This document shows, piece by piece, positions 1 to 5,569 of a DNA stretch of 5,697 nt (position 1 is its first letter; each line of letters begins with the position of its first letter). Source of the stretch: Candidatus Altarchaeota archaeon (GTDB lineage Archaea; Altiarchaeota; Altiarchaeia; JAFGQM01); contig JAFGQM010000076.1 of the NCBI GenBank assembly GCA_016935655.1, positions 1-5,697 of the forward strand, in the 5' to 3' direction. The position numbers and the translations under genes are program-made. Below the pieces are notes generated by a model that worked only from the letters and a program-made list of their open reading frames with translations, had not been told where the DNA came from and searched no databases.

Positions 1-27
1 ACAGAAAACAGCAAAACAGGGTATACC

Positions 28-546
28 ATGGATTCGAAGGACTATCCCAAGGAACTTGAAAAATATGTAACTCTCAAGGACGGGGCCAAGCTGCTGTTAA
101 GGCCCGTGAAGCCTAGCGACCTCAGTGCGTTGCTCGCATTCTTCTACAGGCTCTCGCCGCAGAGCATCTACAACCGCTGGCTTTCCGTGAAGAAGTACCT
201 CTCGGAGGACGAGGCCAGCAGCTATGTGAATGTTGACTTCTCAAAGGACATGGCCATATATGCGTTCAGTGAGGACAGCCTGCTGCGGGGCGCGATAAGG
301 ACGATGGGGGACAAGAACGGGGAGTCCACAGAATTCGCGATAGTCATAGAGGACTCCTGGCAGAAGCGCGGTTTGGGCCACGAGATGATGAAGTATGTCA
401 TAAAGATAGCCGAGGACAAGGGCTACAAAAGGGTCTACGGCGAGATATTCAGGGAAAACACGATAATGCTCATGGTATGCAAGGACCTGGGGTTCAAGAC
501 AGAGGACATAGACTCAGATGTCGTCAGGGCGGTCCTGGACCTTTGA
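28..546 (+). CDS. GNAT-family N-acetyltransferase, Pat/Pka-like
   Basis: This 172-residue protein is predicted to transfer an acetyl group from acetyl-CoA to an amine, possibly a protein lysine, in the cytoplasm. The N-terminal part (residues 14-52: VTLKDG, then LLRPVKPSD, then FYRLSPQSIYNRW) has the pattern of GNAT domains in the protein acetyltransferase Pat/Pka group, where an RP-x-x-P-x-D segment is followed by LS-x-x-S-x-Y-x-R. The acetyl-CoA pyrophosphate-binding motif A is intact as QKRGLG at residues 112-117, after a strand at 102-108. NTIMLMVCKDLGF (144-156) is the usual C-terminal GNAT helix and strand. The length fits a stand-alone single-domain enzyme. Only 27 bases precede the ATG, so its promoter and any operon partner lie mostly outside the window; there is no clear Shine-Dalgarno. 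It converges on the decarboxylase gene with a 6-nt gap. The fold is secure. The substrate is inferred; an archaeal Pat is known to acetylate the chromatin protein Alba, but small-molecule acetylation is equally possible. Confidence 0.88.
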   Translation: MDSKDYPKELEKYVTLKDGAKLLLRPVKPSDLSALLAFFYRLSPQSIYNRWLSVKKYLSEDEASSYVNVDFSKDMAIYAFSEDSLLRGAIRTMGDKNGESTEFAIVIEDSWQKRGLGHEMMKYVIKIAEDKGYKRVYGEIFRENTIMLMVCKDLGFKTEDIDSDVVRAVLDL

Positions 547-552
547 TGGGAT

Positions 553-1764
553 TCAAAAAGCCCCGGCTGAAATCGGCCTCATTTCCGGGCTTTCGGGATT
601 TGTTTTCTGAATCTGGTGCAAGAACAAAATCTTTGCGGGGTCGAAGCCGTTGAAGTGGGTCGCGGCAGCATTTGTATAAGCTCCAGCATTTGGTATCAGA
701 ATCAGGTCGTTTTCTTTCAATTCTGGGAGAAGTGCATCTTTTGTTATAACATCCATTGAATCGCAGGTCGGGCCAAAGACGGTATAACTACGCATAGGCT
801 CTCGCTTATTGGACAAGAGCTTGTATTCGCAATGCCCGAATATCTTCTCGGAAAGCGAATTGTAACAGCCGTCGTCAAGGTATATGCACTCGTTTCCTCC
901 GTTGTGCCTGCCCACGCCTATCACACGGGTTATGAGTGTCATGGCGTCGGCCACCATGGGTCTGCCAGGCTCTGCTATGAGCCTTACACCCTTTGGGAAA
1001 AGCTCAGGGATCTTTTGGTTGATCAATGAGGCGAGGTCCTCCCATGAATATACGTCGTTTACATAATTCACGGGTATCCCGCCGCCTATGTCAAGGACGG
1101 AGAGGGATATGCTGTTCTTCTCGGCAAGCTTGAAGACCCTTGAACACATGTTAAGTGCATAACCGAAGTTCTCCATTCTAGTGCATTGCGAGCCTACATG
1201 GAAGCTCAGACCTACGGGTTGAAGACCCAGGTCTTTTGCCTTCTGGAGAAGGTTCAGGGCTTTCTCTTCCTTGGCGCCGAACTTCATGGAGAATTTGCAG
1301 ACGCTGCCTATGTCCCTAACGGAAAGTCTGAGTATGACCTCGCTGCCGGGGGCATGCCGGGCCATTTTCTCAAGCTCTTGCTCCGTGTCAAAAGTGAATG
1401 TCCTGACATTGTTCCGATAAGCGAACTCAATGTATTCCCACGGTTTCACGGGGTTTGCATATAAGAGATGCTCCGGTTTCGCGCCAAGCTCCAAACAAAG
1501 CTCTATCTCGTTCTTTGAGGCGACGTCAAAGTGTGAGTCCAGCTCCACCAAAGCCTTCACTATCTCCGGGTGCGGATTGGCCTTTACTGCATAACAGAGG
1601 TCAAAGCCGTGGAAAAGCTCCTTCAACTTTTTATAATTGTCCCTAACTCGGTCTATGTCACAGACCAGCAAAGGAGTTCCGTGCTCCTCTGCCAATGCCG
1701 TGGCTTCTTCAAAAGAGACCACTGAAGAACTTAATTCCCCACCCAAGGGGCCAAGTTTTCCCAT
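553..1764 (-). CDS. Fold-III PLP-dependent ornithine decarboxylase-like enzyme
   Basis: This 403-residue enzyme belongs to the alanine racemase-like (fold III) Orn/DAP/Arg decarboxylase family. It is predicted to decarboxylate ornithine to putrescine, possibly also lysine to cadaverine, in the cytoplasm. The PLP lysine is K61 in YAVKANPHP. The barrel also shows FHVGSQC (188-194), the phosphate-binding DIGGG (225-229) and AEPGR (264-268). In the C-terminal sheet domain, GPTCDSMD (331-338) carries the catalytic cysteine C334, and DDG at 297-299 and GAYT at 361-364 match active-site positions of ornithine decarboxylase. The Cys-Asp pair and DDG fit ornithine/lysine decarboxylases better than DAP decarboxylase (lysA), though substrate was not tested. 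Length is normal and no residue appears missing. The ATG is 41-50 bp downstream of a CCTTAAAC TATA-like box. It lies on the same strand as the GNAT-like gene but 82 bp away with its own likely promoter. Family confidence is high; substrate confidence is moderate. Confidence 0.88.
   Translation of the reverse strand: MGKLGPLGGELSSSVVSFEEATALAEEHGTPLLVCDIDRVRDNYKKLKELFHGFDLCYAVKANPHPEIVKALVELDSHFDVASKNEIELCLELGAKPEHLLYANPVKPWEYIEFAYRNNVRTFTFDTEQELEKMARHAPGSEVILRLSVRDIGSVCKFSMKFGAKEEKALNLLQKAKDLGLQPVGLSFHVGSQCTRMENFGYALNMCSRVFKLAEKNSISLSVLDIGGGIPVNYVNDVYSWEDLASLINQKIPELFPKGVRLIAEPGRPMVADAMTLITRVIGVGRHNGGNECIYLDDGCYNSLSEKIFGHCEYKLLSNKREPMRSYTVFGPTCDSMDVITKDALLPELKENDLILIPNAGAYTNAAATHFNGFDPAKILFLHQIQKTNPESPEMRPISAGAF
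557..593. terminator. Terminator-like hairpin at a convergent gene junction
   Basis: AAAGCCCCGG (557-566) is complementary to CCGGGCTTT (585-593), apart from one extra C. Read on the minus strand, the second arm runs into TTTTT at the decarboxylase stop codon, giving a stem plus U-tract inside its last codons. Read on the plus strand, it lies just beyond the stop of the acetyltransferase gene. It could therefore end both transcripts. Archaeal termination depends mainly on U-tracts, so the role of the stem is inferred. Confidence 0.4.
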
Positions 1765-1803
1765 TATGTTATCACAAGCTTAGCTTTACGGGTCGCTTTG
1801 GGA

Positions 1804-1816
1804 TATGTTTAAGGCA
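1804..1816 (-). promoter_or_regulatory. Candidate TATA/BRE element of the decarboxylase gene
   Basis: On the minus strand the sequence CCTTAAACATATCC begins about 50 bp upstream of the decarboxylase ATG. An A+T-rich core at this distance would place transcription start roughly 15-20 nt before the ATG. The same CCTTAAAC octamer occurs at a nearly identical distance (41-48 bp) upstream of nre, which supports a shared core promoter element. No mapped start site is available. Confidence 0.35.
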
Positions 1817-1846
1817 TTAAGAATAAAAATCTTTTCTTTAAGGTTT

Positions 1847-2278
1847 TCATTTTGGTCTGGATTTTCGTTTCCTGGCTTTTACGAATTTTTCTCTGGTGAA
1901 CCTGAAATCCCCGGAATGGACAAAGCCTTGCTTCGTAGGTATCTGTTCTCCCCCCCGCATCTGGTACCACCTCTCCAGAGCGCGCTGCCTCCTGAAGTTG
2001 TCTGCAGAAGCCGTCAGCATTATCTCCTTCATGTGCGGATTGCGGTTGAAATGGGCACTGAGTGCTTTTTCGAGCAGAGCATTTGAAATCTCTGGATTCC
2101 TGCGATCTGCAAGCATTGCAATGCGGGTCAGTTTTTCGCCCTCGAACCAGGCATAACCGACTACCTTGCCATCCACTCTAGCGACATATGTGTCCTTTGG
2201 CTCGAATCTTGTGTTCCATACCTCCCAGATCTCCCTGTAGTCTTTGGGGTTCCTAGCCCAGCCAAATTCGACTTTCAC
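1847..2278 (-). CDS. Small divergent GNAT-like protein, function unknown
   Basis: This 143-residue protein is not confidently recognised. Residues 30-46 (TYVARVDGKVVGYAWFEG region) look like the paired strands beta2-beta3 of a GNAT acetyltransferase. The following strand (LTRIAMLADRR, 50-60) and helix (ISNALLEKALSAHF, 64-77) sit where motif A and its helix should be. However, the canonical Q/R-x-x-G-x-G/A acetyl-CoA loop is replaced by ADRRNPEIS, so catalysis is doubtful. NFRRQRALERWYQMRGG (93-109) resembles the late GNAT helix and strand (N-x-x-x-x-x-x-Y-x-x-x-G). The C-terminus is strongly basic (KARKRKSRPK), which could favour nucleic-acid contact. It starts 29 bp after the radical SAM gene on the same strand, so read-through from that operon is possible despite an intervening T-tract. 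A real gene is likely because the ORF is compact, fills its space and has a plausible fold. Confidence 0.65.
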   Translation of the reverse strand: MKVEFGWARNPKDYREIWEVWNTRFEPKDTYVARVDGKVVGYAWFEGEKLTRIAMLADRRNPEISNALLEKALSAHFNRNPHMKEIMLTASADNFRRQRALERWYQMRGGEQIPTKQGFVHSGDFRFTREKFVKARKRKSRPK

Positions 2279-2293
2279 ATAGGATATAACAGC

Positions 2294-2306
2294 TAAAACA
2301 AAAAAA
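2294..2306 (-). terminator. T-tract directly after the radical SAM gene
   Basis: On the minus strand the TAG stop of the radical SAM gene is followed at once by CTTTTTTTGTTTT, eleven T in thirteen bases. Such U-rich runs are enough for intrinsic termination by archaeal RNA polymerase. It may end, or attenuate, the nre-radical SAM transcript before the small GNAT-like gene. There is no stem. Confidence 0.4.
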
Positions 2307-2307
2307 G

Positions 2308-3417
2308 CTATTGTTTGTATTCAGAGAGCTTCTTCTGTGAATGGCCGTCGATCTTGAGGAACGGCTGCGCGCGCTTGAGCCTCACGCCAAGAGACTGCAG
2401 CTGCCGCCTCTTGCGCAGGGGCAGGCTCTTGTTCTGCAGCGCGGTTATGCAATAGGCCGTCACGGGGCCTATGCCCGGTATCCGTATCAGGTCCTCATAG
2501 CCTGCATTGTTCAAGTCAAGCGGCTCGTCGAACCTCTCTAGGGCAAGATGCACCTTGGGGTCGCCGGGCGGCAGGTTGCCTTCGGCCATGACTTCCCTAA
2601 ACTCGTCCAGTGGGATGCCGTATTTTCTCAGCATGAAGTCCACGCAGTACAGCCTATGAACCCTGGCCTGAGGCGTATTTTCCCTTTTCTCCAGCGGTGT
2701 CTCAGGAAGCGGCTTGAACGGGCTGTAATACACCCTCCTTAAACCCATGGTCTCGTATTCCCAATCTGCCGTCTTTAGTATCTCCAGATCGGTTTCCTCT
2801 GCGGCCCCGACGATCATCTGGGTGGTTTGGCCGCCACTCGGCTTAAGGTCTCTTATCCACTCCTGCCTCCTCAGTATGTCCCTGTCAAAGTCCTTCATGC
2901 TGCTGAGCTCATCGAGTCTTGCCTTGTTGGGAGCCTCGATGTTTATCGAAAGCCTGTTTGCATATGCGCGCGCCTCCGTGATAAGGTCCCTGCTTGAGCC
3001 CGGTAGGACCTTGAGGTGTATGTACCCCCTGAAACCGAATTTCTCCCGTATCAATTTGATTGCATCGACCATCTTTCTCATAGTGGTATCAGGATCTCCT
3101 GCCACCCCTGAAGAGAGAAAAAGCCCATCTACCTGCCGGTTCGAGTAGAGTTGGGCAAAGACTTTTGCCAATTCTCCCGGCTCGTAGGAGAAAATTTTCT
3201 TCTTGCAGTATTTTGAATTCTCACAGTATCTGCAGTCAAAACTGCATGCGTTGGTCATCAGTGTCTTGAACAGTGAGAATTTGGTGTTGTCCGAGAACGA
3301 GGGATATATGGTCCCGGGTACCAAACCTTCCTTCTCCATGCCTGTAGTCAAGATTGTGGAGGAAAGGTCCCATCTCCCGGCTTCGCCCAAGGCGGCGATC
3401 TTCTCGCTGGATGTCAT
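2308..3417 (-). CDS. Radical SAM protein with C-terminal helix-hairpin-helix, putative DNA modification/repair (COG4277 type)
   Basis: This 369-residue protein is predicted to bind a [4Fe-4S] cluster and S-adenosylmethionine and to act on DNA. The cluster motif C-x3-C-x2-C is present as C58, C62 and C65 (ACSFDCRYCENSKYC), with an extra cysteine at 71. The radical SAM barrel spans about 50-240, with conserved-looking LSSGVAGDPD (101-110), IHLKVLPG (133-140), SINIEAPN (157-164) and MIVGAAEETD (201-210). DLNNAGYEDLIRIPGIGPVTAYCI (301-324) contains a classic helix-hairpin-helix with the GIG loop, a non-specific DNA-binding element. This order matches the family annotated as putative DNA modification/repair radical SAM protein. 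Its reaction and substrate are unknown. In bacteria I recall this family beside a small DNA-metabolism partner and uracil-DNA glycosylase-like proteins. Here the upstream partner is nre, whose stop codon is 2 nt before this ATG, so the two are almost certainly co-transcribed and perhaps translationally coupled. Confidence 0.9.
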   Translation of the reverse strand: MTSSEKIAALGEAGRWDLSSTILTTGMEKEGLVPGTIYPSFSDNTKFSLFKTLMTNACSFDCRYCENSKYCKKKIFSYEPGELAKVFAQLYSNRQVDGLFLSSGVAGDPDTTMRKMVDAIKLIREKFGFRGYIHLKVLPGSSRDLITEARAYANRLSINIEAPNKARLDELSSMKDFDRDILRRQEWIRDLKPSGGQTTQMIVGAAEETDLEILKTADWEYETMGLRRVYYSPFKPLPETPLEKRENTPQARVHRLYCVDFMLRKYGIPLDEFREVMAEGNLPPGDPKVHLALERFDEPLDLNNAGYEDLIRIPGIGPVTAYCITALQNKSLPLRKRRQLQSLGVRLKRAQPFLKIDGHSQKKLSEYKQ

Positions 3418-3419
3418 GT

Positions 3420-4586
3420 TCAGTAGAAGTTCTTGAGAGTCGTCTGCTTGTACAAGAGCAGTTCCTTAAGGAGCGCGCTCTCGTCCACAAAACGCGGCAT
3501 CGGCAGCCTCATCTTGTTGGAGAGGTATGCGAGTATGTCCTTGAGGTTCGCAAACTCCTTAAACTCCTGTCTCATGGCGGTCCTGACGTTCTCCCTGACG
3601 TTGAAGACCCCTAGGGGGACATATCCCTTGTAGGCCTCCCTTAAGACTAGGGCGCCGGCCTGCTCCCGCCTGCGCGCAAGCGCCTCCAGCACACCGAACT
3701 TGCAGCTGTAGTAGCAGCCGCCGACAGACGAGTACTCCTTTTTCCCAAGGTTCGTCTCGTAGTCGCTGAAGACCATCTCCTCCCTGCCCAGGACGTGCAG
3801 GAAGGCCTCTATCCACTCATATTGCCAGACTGTGGGCATCAGGATGACCGCATAATAGTTGTTGAGGCTGTCATACTCGTAGAGCCTGTAGTTGTCGATG
3901 ACCTGATAATGCCTTACATCCTCCAACAGCATCTTACCAAGTATGTCGTCGCAGGCGGTTATGGACCATCTGGTGGGGACCAGCCTGCGCCGTTTTTCAG
4001 TGCCCATGGCACCGATCGAGAAGGCCTTCTGTATGCGGGAGAAGGGCATGTCCTTCCGGTAGAGGTCAGTAACTGCATCAGCCGCCTTGAAATCAGTGTC
4101 ATAATAGACCTTCTCCAATGGCATGTCCCACTTGCAGTTGTCTATCTCAAAGCTCTGGATGAACGCGCTCGGCCCATGCGGCGTGTGCTCATCAGTGAAG
4201 GACTGGCCCATCGGCTTGTTCCTGAACTCCACCTGACTCTCCACAGAGCGCGCGGCAAGGGAGATGTTCCTGAGCTGTTCGACCAGCCTGTTGTCAAGGT
4301 CTGTTATGCCCACCTGCTGCTTGCCCCTCACAAGACTGAGCCTGAAGTCCACTATATCCTGAGTAGTCAGGCTCTTGGGTATCCACTGCTCCGGGCTGTC
4401 CACTATGGATGTGTCGCCATGCTCCTGGACCAGCATGGGCCCTGCAAAAACCTTGGGATAGTTCCAGCTGCCTATGAAGACTGAGGGAGGCGTGCTGCCG
4501 TCCAGCTCCTTGCCGATATCGACCGACCTCATATGCATCCGGGAAGTCAATTGCTTGAGGTAGGCCCCTTTTCCGCTTACCACCAT
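3420..4586 (-). CDS. nreA: Nre-family archaeal DNA repair protein with C-terminal PIP box
   Basis: This 388-residue protein is a member of the archaeal Nre family. From published Haloferax work, NreA acts with UvrABC in repair of mitomycin C-type damage and binds the PCNA clamp. Family signatures include STPPSVFIGSWNYPKVFAGP (31-50), DSPEQW (63-68), DIVDFRLSLVRG (77-88), the strongly characteristic EKRRRLVPTRWSITACDD (197-214), and VGGCYYSCKFGVLEAL (288-302). The last eight residues, QTTLKNFY (381-388), fit the PIP-box consensus Q-x-x-L-x-x-F-F/Y exactly. The N-terminal cysteine zinc finger I recall in many Nre proteins is absent: there is no Cys before residue 151. Upstream in the same frame a TAA occurs with no alternative ATG, GTG or TTG, so the start at 4586 is the first possible one. 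It is the first gene of a tight operon with the radical SAM/HhH gene. Assignment to the NreA rather than NreB subgroup is tentative. Confidence 0.9.
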   Translation of the reverse strand: MVVSGKGAYLKQLTSRMHMRSVDIGKELDGSTPPSVFIGSWNYPKVFAGPMLVQEHGDTSIVDSPEQWIPKSLTTQDIVDFRLSLVRGKQQVGITDLDNRLVEQLRNISLAARSVESQVEFRNKPMGQSFTDEHTPHGPSAFIQSFEIDNCKWDMPLEKVYYDTDFKAADAVTDLYRKDMPFSRIQKAFSIGAMGTEKRRRLVPTRWSITACDDILGKMLLEDVRHYQVIDNYRLYEYDSLNNYYAVILMPTVWQYEWIEAFLHVLGREEMVFSDYETNLGKKEYSSVGGCYYSCKFGVLEALARRREQAGALVLREAYKGYVPLGVFNVRENVRTAMRQEFKEFANLKDILAYLSNKMRLPMPRFVDESALLKELLLYKQTTLKNFY

Positions 4587-4625
4587 TTTGGGTTCTCTAG
4601 AATCCTGGACACCAGAATATACTGA

Positions 4626-4658
4626 GGTTTAAGGAATAAAAGCAGGCGGTTTAAGGAA
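4626..4658 (-). promoter_or_regulatory. Candidate nre core promoter with 22-bp-spaced direct repeat
   Basis: The 11-mer GGTTTAAGGAA occurs at 4626-4636 and again at 4648-4658, exactly 22 bp apart. Read on the minus strand these are TTCCTTAAACC. The proximal copy lies 41-48 bp before the nre ATG and shares CCTTAAAC with the decarboxylase promoter, so it is a plausible TATA/BRE element. A TTTTATT run lies between the two copies and is an alternative TATA box. The distal copy could be an upstream regulatory site. Confidence 0.4.
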
Positions 4659-4661
4659 AAC

Positions 4662-4730
4662 GTTTCACCAAAACCCCGGCTGATTTCAAAAAATCGATTT
4701 TTGTAACAGACGGATTCTAGGCTTGTTTCA
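4662..4730 (+). promoter_or_regulatory. Array of four phased GTTTCA-like boxes upstream of the secreted-protein gene
   Basis: Boxes are GTTTCA at 4662, ATTTCA at 4683, GTAACA at 4703 and GTTTCA at 4725. Their start-to-start spacings are 21, 20 and 22 bp, about two DNA turns, so all boxes face the same side of the helix. The last box abuts the TATA-like GACAAATAT. The same array with identical spacings lies upstream of the right-edge gene. This is most simply a binding region for a cooperatively binding transcription regulator. Because it sits in a divergent region, it may also affect nre. Confidence 0.7.
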
Positions 4731-4731
4731 C

Positions 4732-4740
4732 GACAAATAT
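4732..4740 (+). promoter_or_regulatory. Candidate TATA box of the secreted-protein gene
   Basis: GACAAATAT lies 34-42 bp upstream of the ATG at 4774. Archaeal start sites usually fall about 25-30 bp downstream of the TATA centre, giving a start near 4763 and a short leader. The element is identical, and in an identical position relative to the GTTTCA array, in the right-edge promoter. CTAAATATA (4750-4757) is an alternative but lies too near the ATG for a normal leader. Confidence 0.5.
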
Positions 4741-4773
4741 TTTCAATCCTAAATATAGGGGGTTTGTGAAAAA

Positions 4774-5316
4774 ATGAAAACAGACAATGCATGGAAAATC
4801 GGTTTCCTGAGCCTGCTGGTCATCGCGGGCACGGGATTGGTAATGGCCAACTTCGGGCCGGGTCTGCAGAACCTGACCACGGAGCAGCAGGAGTTGCTCA
4901 CGCAGATGAGGGAAGCACGGGCTGCAGGTGACATGGAGACCGCACAGGGGCTCAGAGCCCAGTTGTCAGAAGGGTTGGGCGGTATAGGCGGTTTTGGCAG
5001 GGGCATGAGACACAATAACTTCCAAGCCCGCGGTCCGATGCTGGAGCCAGAGCAGCACGAGGCGTTGCAGAACGCAATCGAGGACAACGACTGGACGGCA
5101 TTCTCCTCTCTTGTAGAAGAGTACGGAGCGCAAGGGATGTATCCCAAGATAACAGAAGATACGTTCCCTCTGCTGGTGCAGATAGAGGGGAAGAGGGACG
5201 AGTTGAGGGACTTGGAGACCCAGCTCGCCGAAGAGCTCGGAATCGATGGCGGATTCGGGAAGGGCCGTATGCTAGGGGAAGGTTGTCCATTCCCTGGAGA
5301 TGAAGAGGGGGCTTAA
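4774..5316 (+). CDS. Secreted or membrane-anchored helical-repeat protein, function unknown
   Basis: This 180-residue protein begins with a signal peptide or membrane anchor. A charged start (MKTDNAWK) is followed by a hydrophobic core at residues 9-24 and a possible signal peptidase site after VMA (residue 25). The mature part is mostly acidic amphipathic helix. Unit 1 (34-76) and unit 3 (126-164) share L-x-x-x-x-x-x-LL-x-Q, an L-x-x-QL-x-E-x-LG helix end and a terminal GGFGRG or GGFGKG. The middle segment (92-117, EPEQHEALQNAIEDNDWTAF) also resembles unit 1, with E-x-EQ-x-E-x-L. This alternation (LTxEQ helix, A-I-x-x-N-D-[YW], then ITED-x-F) recalls abundant small secreted proteins I associate with DPANN archaea and Patescibacteria, but I know of no function. 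There is one cysteine (171) near the acidic tail. The start is supported by the upstream promoter array, and the end by an overlapping terminator. It is probably monocistronic. Confidence 0.82.
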   Translation: MKTDNAWKIGFLSLLVIAGTGLVMANFGPGLQNLTTEQQELLTQMREARAAGDMETAQGLRAQLSEGLGGIGGFGRGMRHNNFQARGPMLEPEQHEALQNAIEDNDWTAFSSLVEEYGAQGMYPKITEDTFPLLVQIEGKRDELRDLETQLAEELGIDGGFGKGRMLGEGCPFPGDEEGA

Positions 5317-5331
5317 GCCCCTTCTTTTTTT
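5303..5331 (+). terminator. Hairpin plus poly-T terminator
   Basis: GGGGCTTAAGCCCC (5308-5321) is a perfect palindrome. It extends outward by AAGAG pairing with TTCTT (one G-T wobble) and is followed by a T-run to 5331. The TAA stop of the secreted-protein gene lies inside the palindrome. This is a strong intrinsic terminator shape and indicates that the gene ends its transcript here. Confidence 0.75.
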
Positions 5332-5567
5332 CAAAGGAGCCGGTTTCAATGGGATGTATGTGAATGCGGAAGGGCGCTGGGCGTTTCGAAGGTGATTGGC
5401 AGTGTCCGCAGCGACGAAAAATGCCGATCTTTCCGTTGCGGACGCCCGGCTGCTCAACCCCGCTCAAACGGATGAAAATGAGGGGATTGATGTTTTTGGG
5501 TCTATTGCTGTTCTGCAATGAATTCAAGTTATTGGGTTAGGCTGATAAGAACAGTAAACAAGAAGAG
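5332..5567. other. Intergenic stretch without a convincing gene
   Basis: Between the terminator and the second promoter array there is no long plus-strand ORF. The minus-strand ORFs here run antisense into the secreted-protein gene and look like shadows. The stretch holds a good inverted repeat (5402-5445), an isolated GTTTCA at 5343 and a 22-codon hydrophobic reading frame (5472-5540). None of these is assigned a function. Confidence 0.5.
5402..5445. repeat. Inverted repeat, possible structured RNA or protein-binding site
   Basis: GTGTCCGCAGCG (5402-5413) pairs with CGTTGCGGACGC (5434-5445) over 12 bp with two G-U wobbles and a 20-nt loop. The loop can form a short inner GAAA/TTTC stem. A second helix, GCTGGGC (5376-5382) with GCCCGGC (5444-5450), could enclose it, though it shares two bases with the first. 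There is no T-tract immediately after it, so it is not an obvious terminator. A small RNA is possible but unproven. Confidence 0.4.
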
Positions 5568-5569
5568 AC

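Noticed and set aside
3795..4484. A 229-codon plus-strand open frame antisense to nre
   Set aside because: nre is unmistakable on the other strand, and the antisense product shows no family motif.
562..4683. Shared decamer CCCCGGCTGA near 562 and near 4674
   Set aside because: A 10-base match between two places in 5.7 kb is expected by chance, and the contexts differ: a gene end versus a promoter.
4577..4792. A minus-strand frame overlapping the nre start, considered as a frameshifted zinc-finger N-terminus
   Set aside because: It contains scattered cysteines but no CxxC or CxGxxLCG-like pattern, and it covers the promoter arrays.
5381..5395. GTTTCGAAG resembling a tRNA T-loop
   Set aside because: There is no acceptor, D-arm or anticodon arm at the required distances on either strand.
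4952..5527. A 191-codon minus-strand open frame antisense to the secreted-protein gene
   Set aside because: It overlaps a gene with a good signal peptide, repeat structure, promoter and terminator. Its product is rich in Arg, Ser and Pro without recognisable motifs, typical of an antisense shadow.
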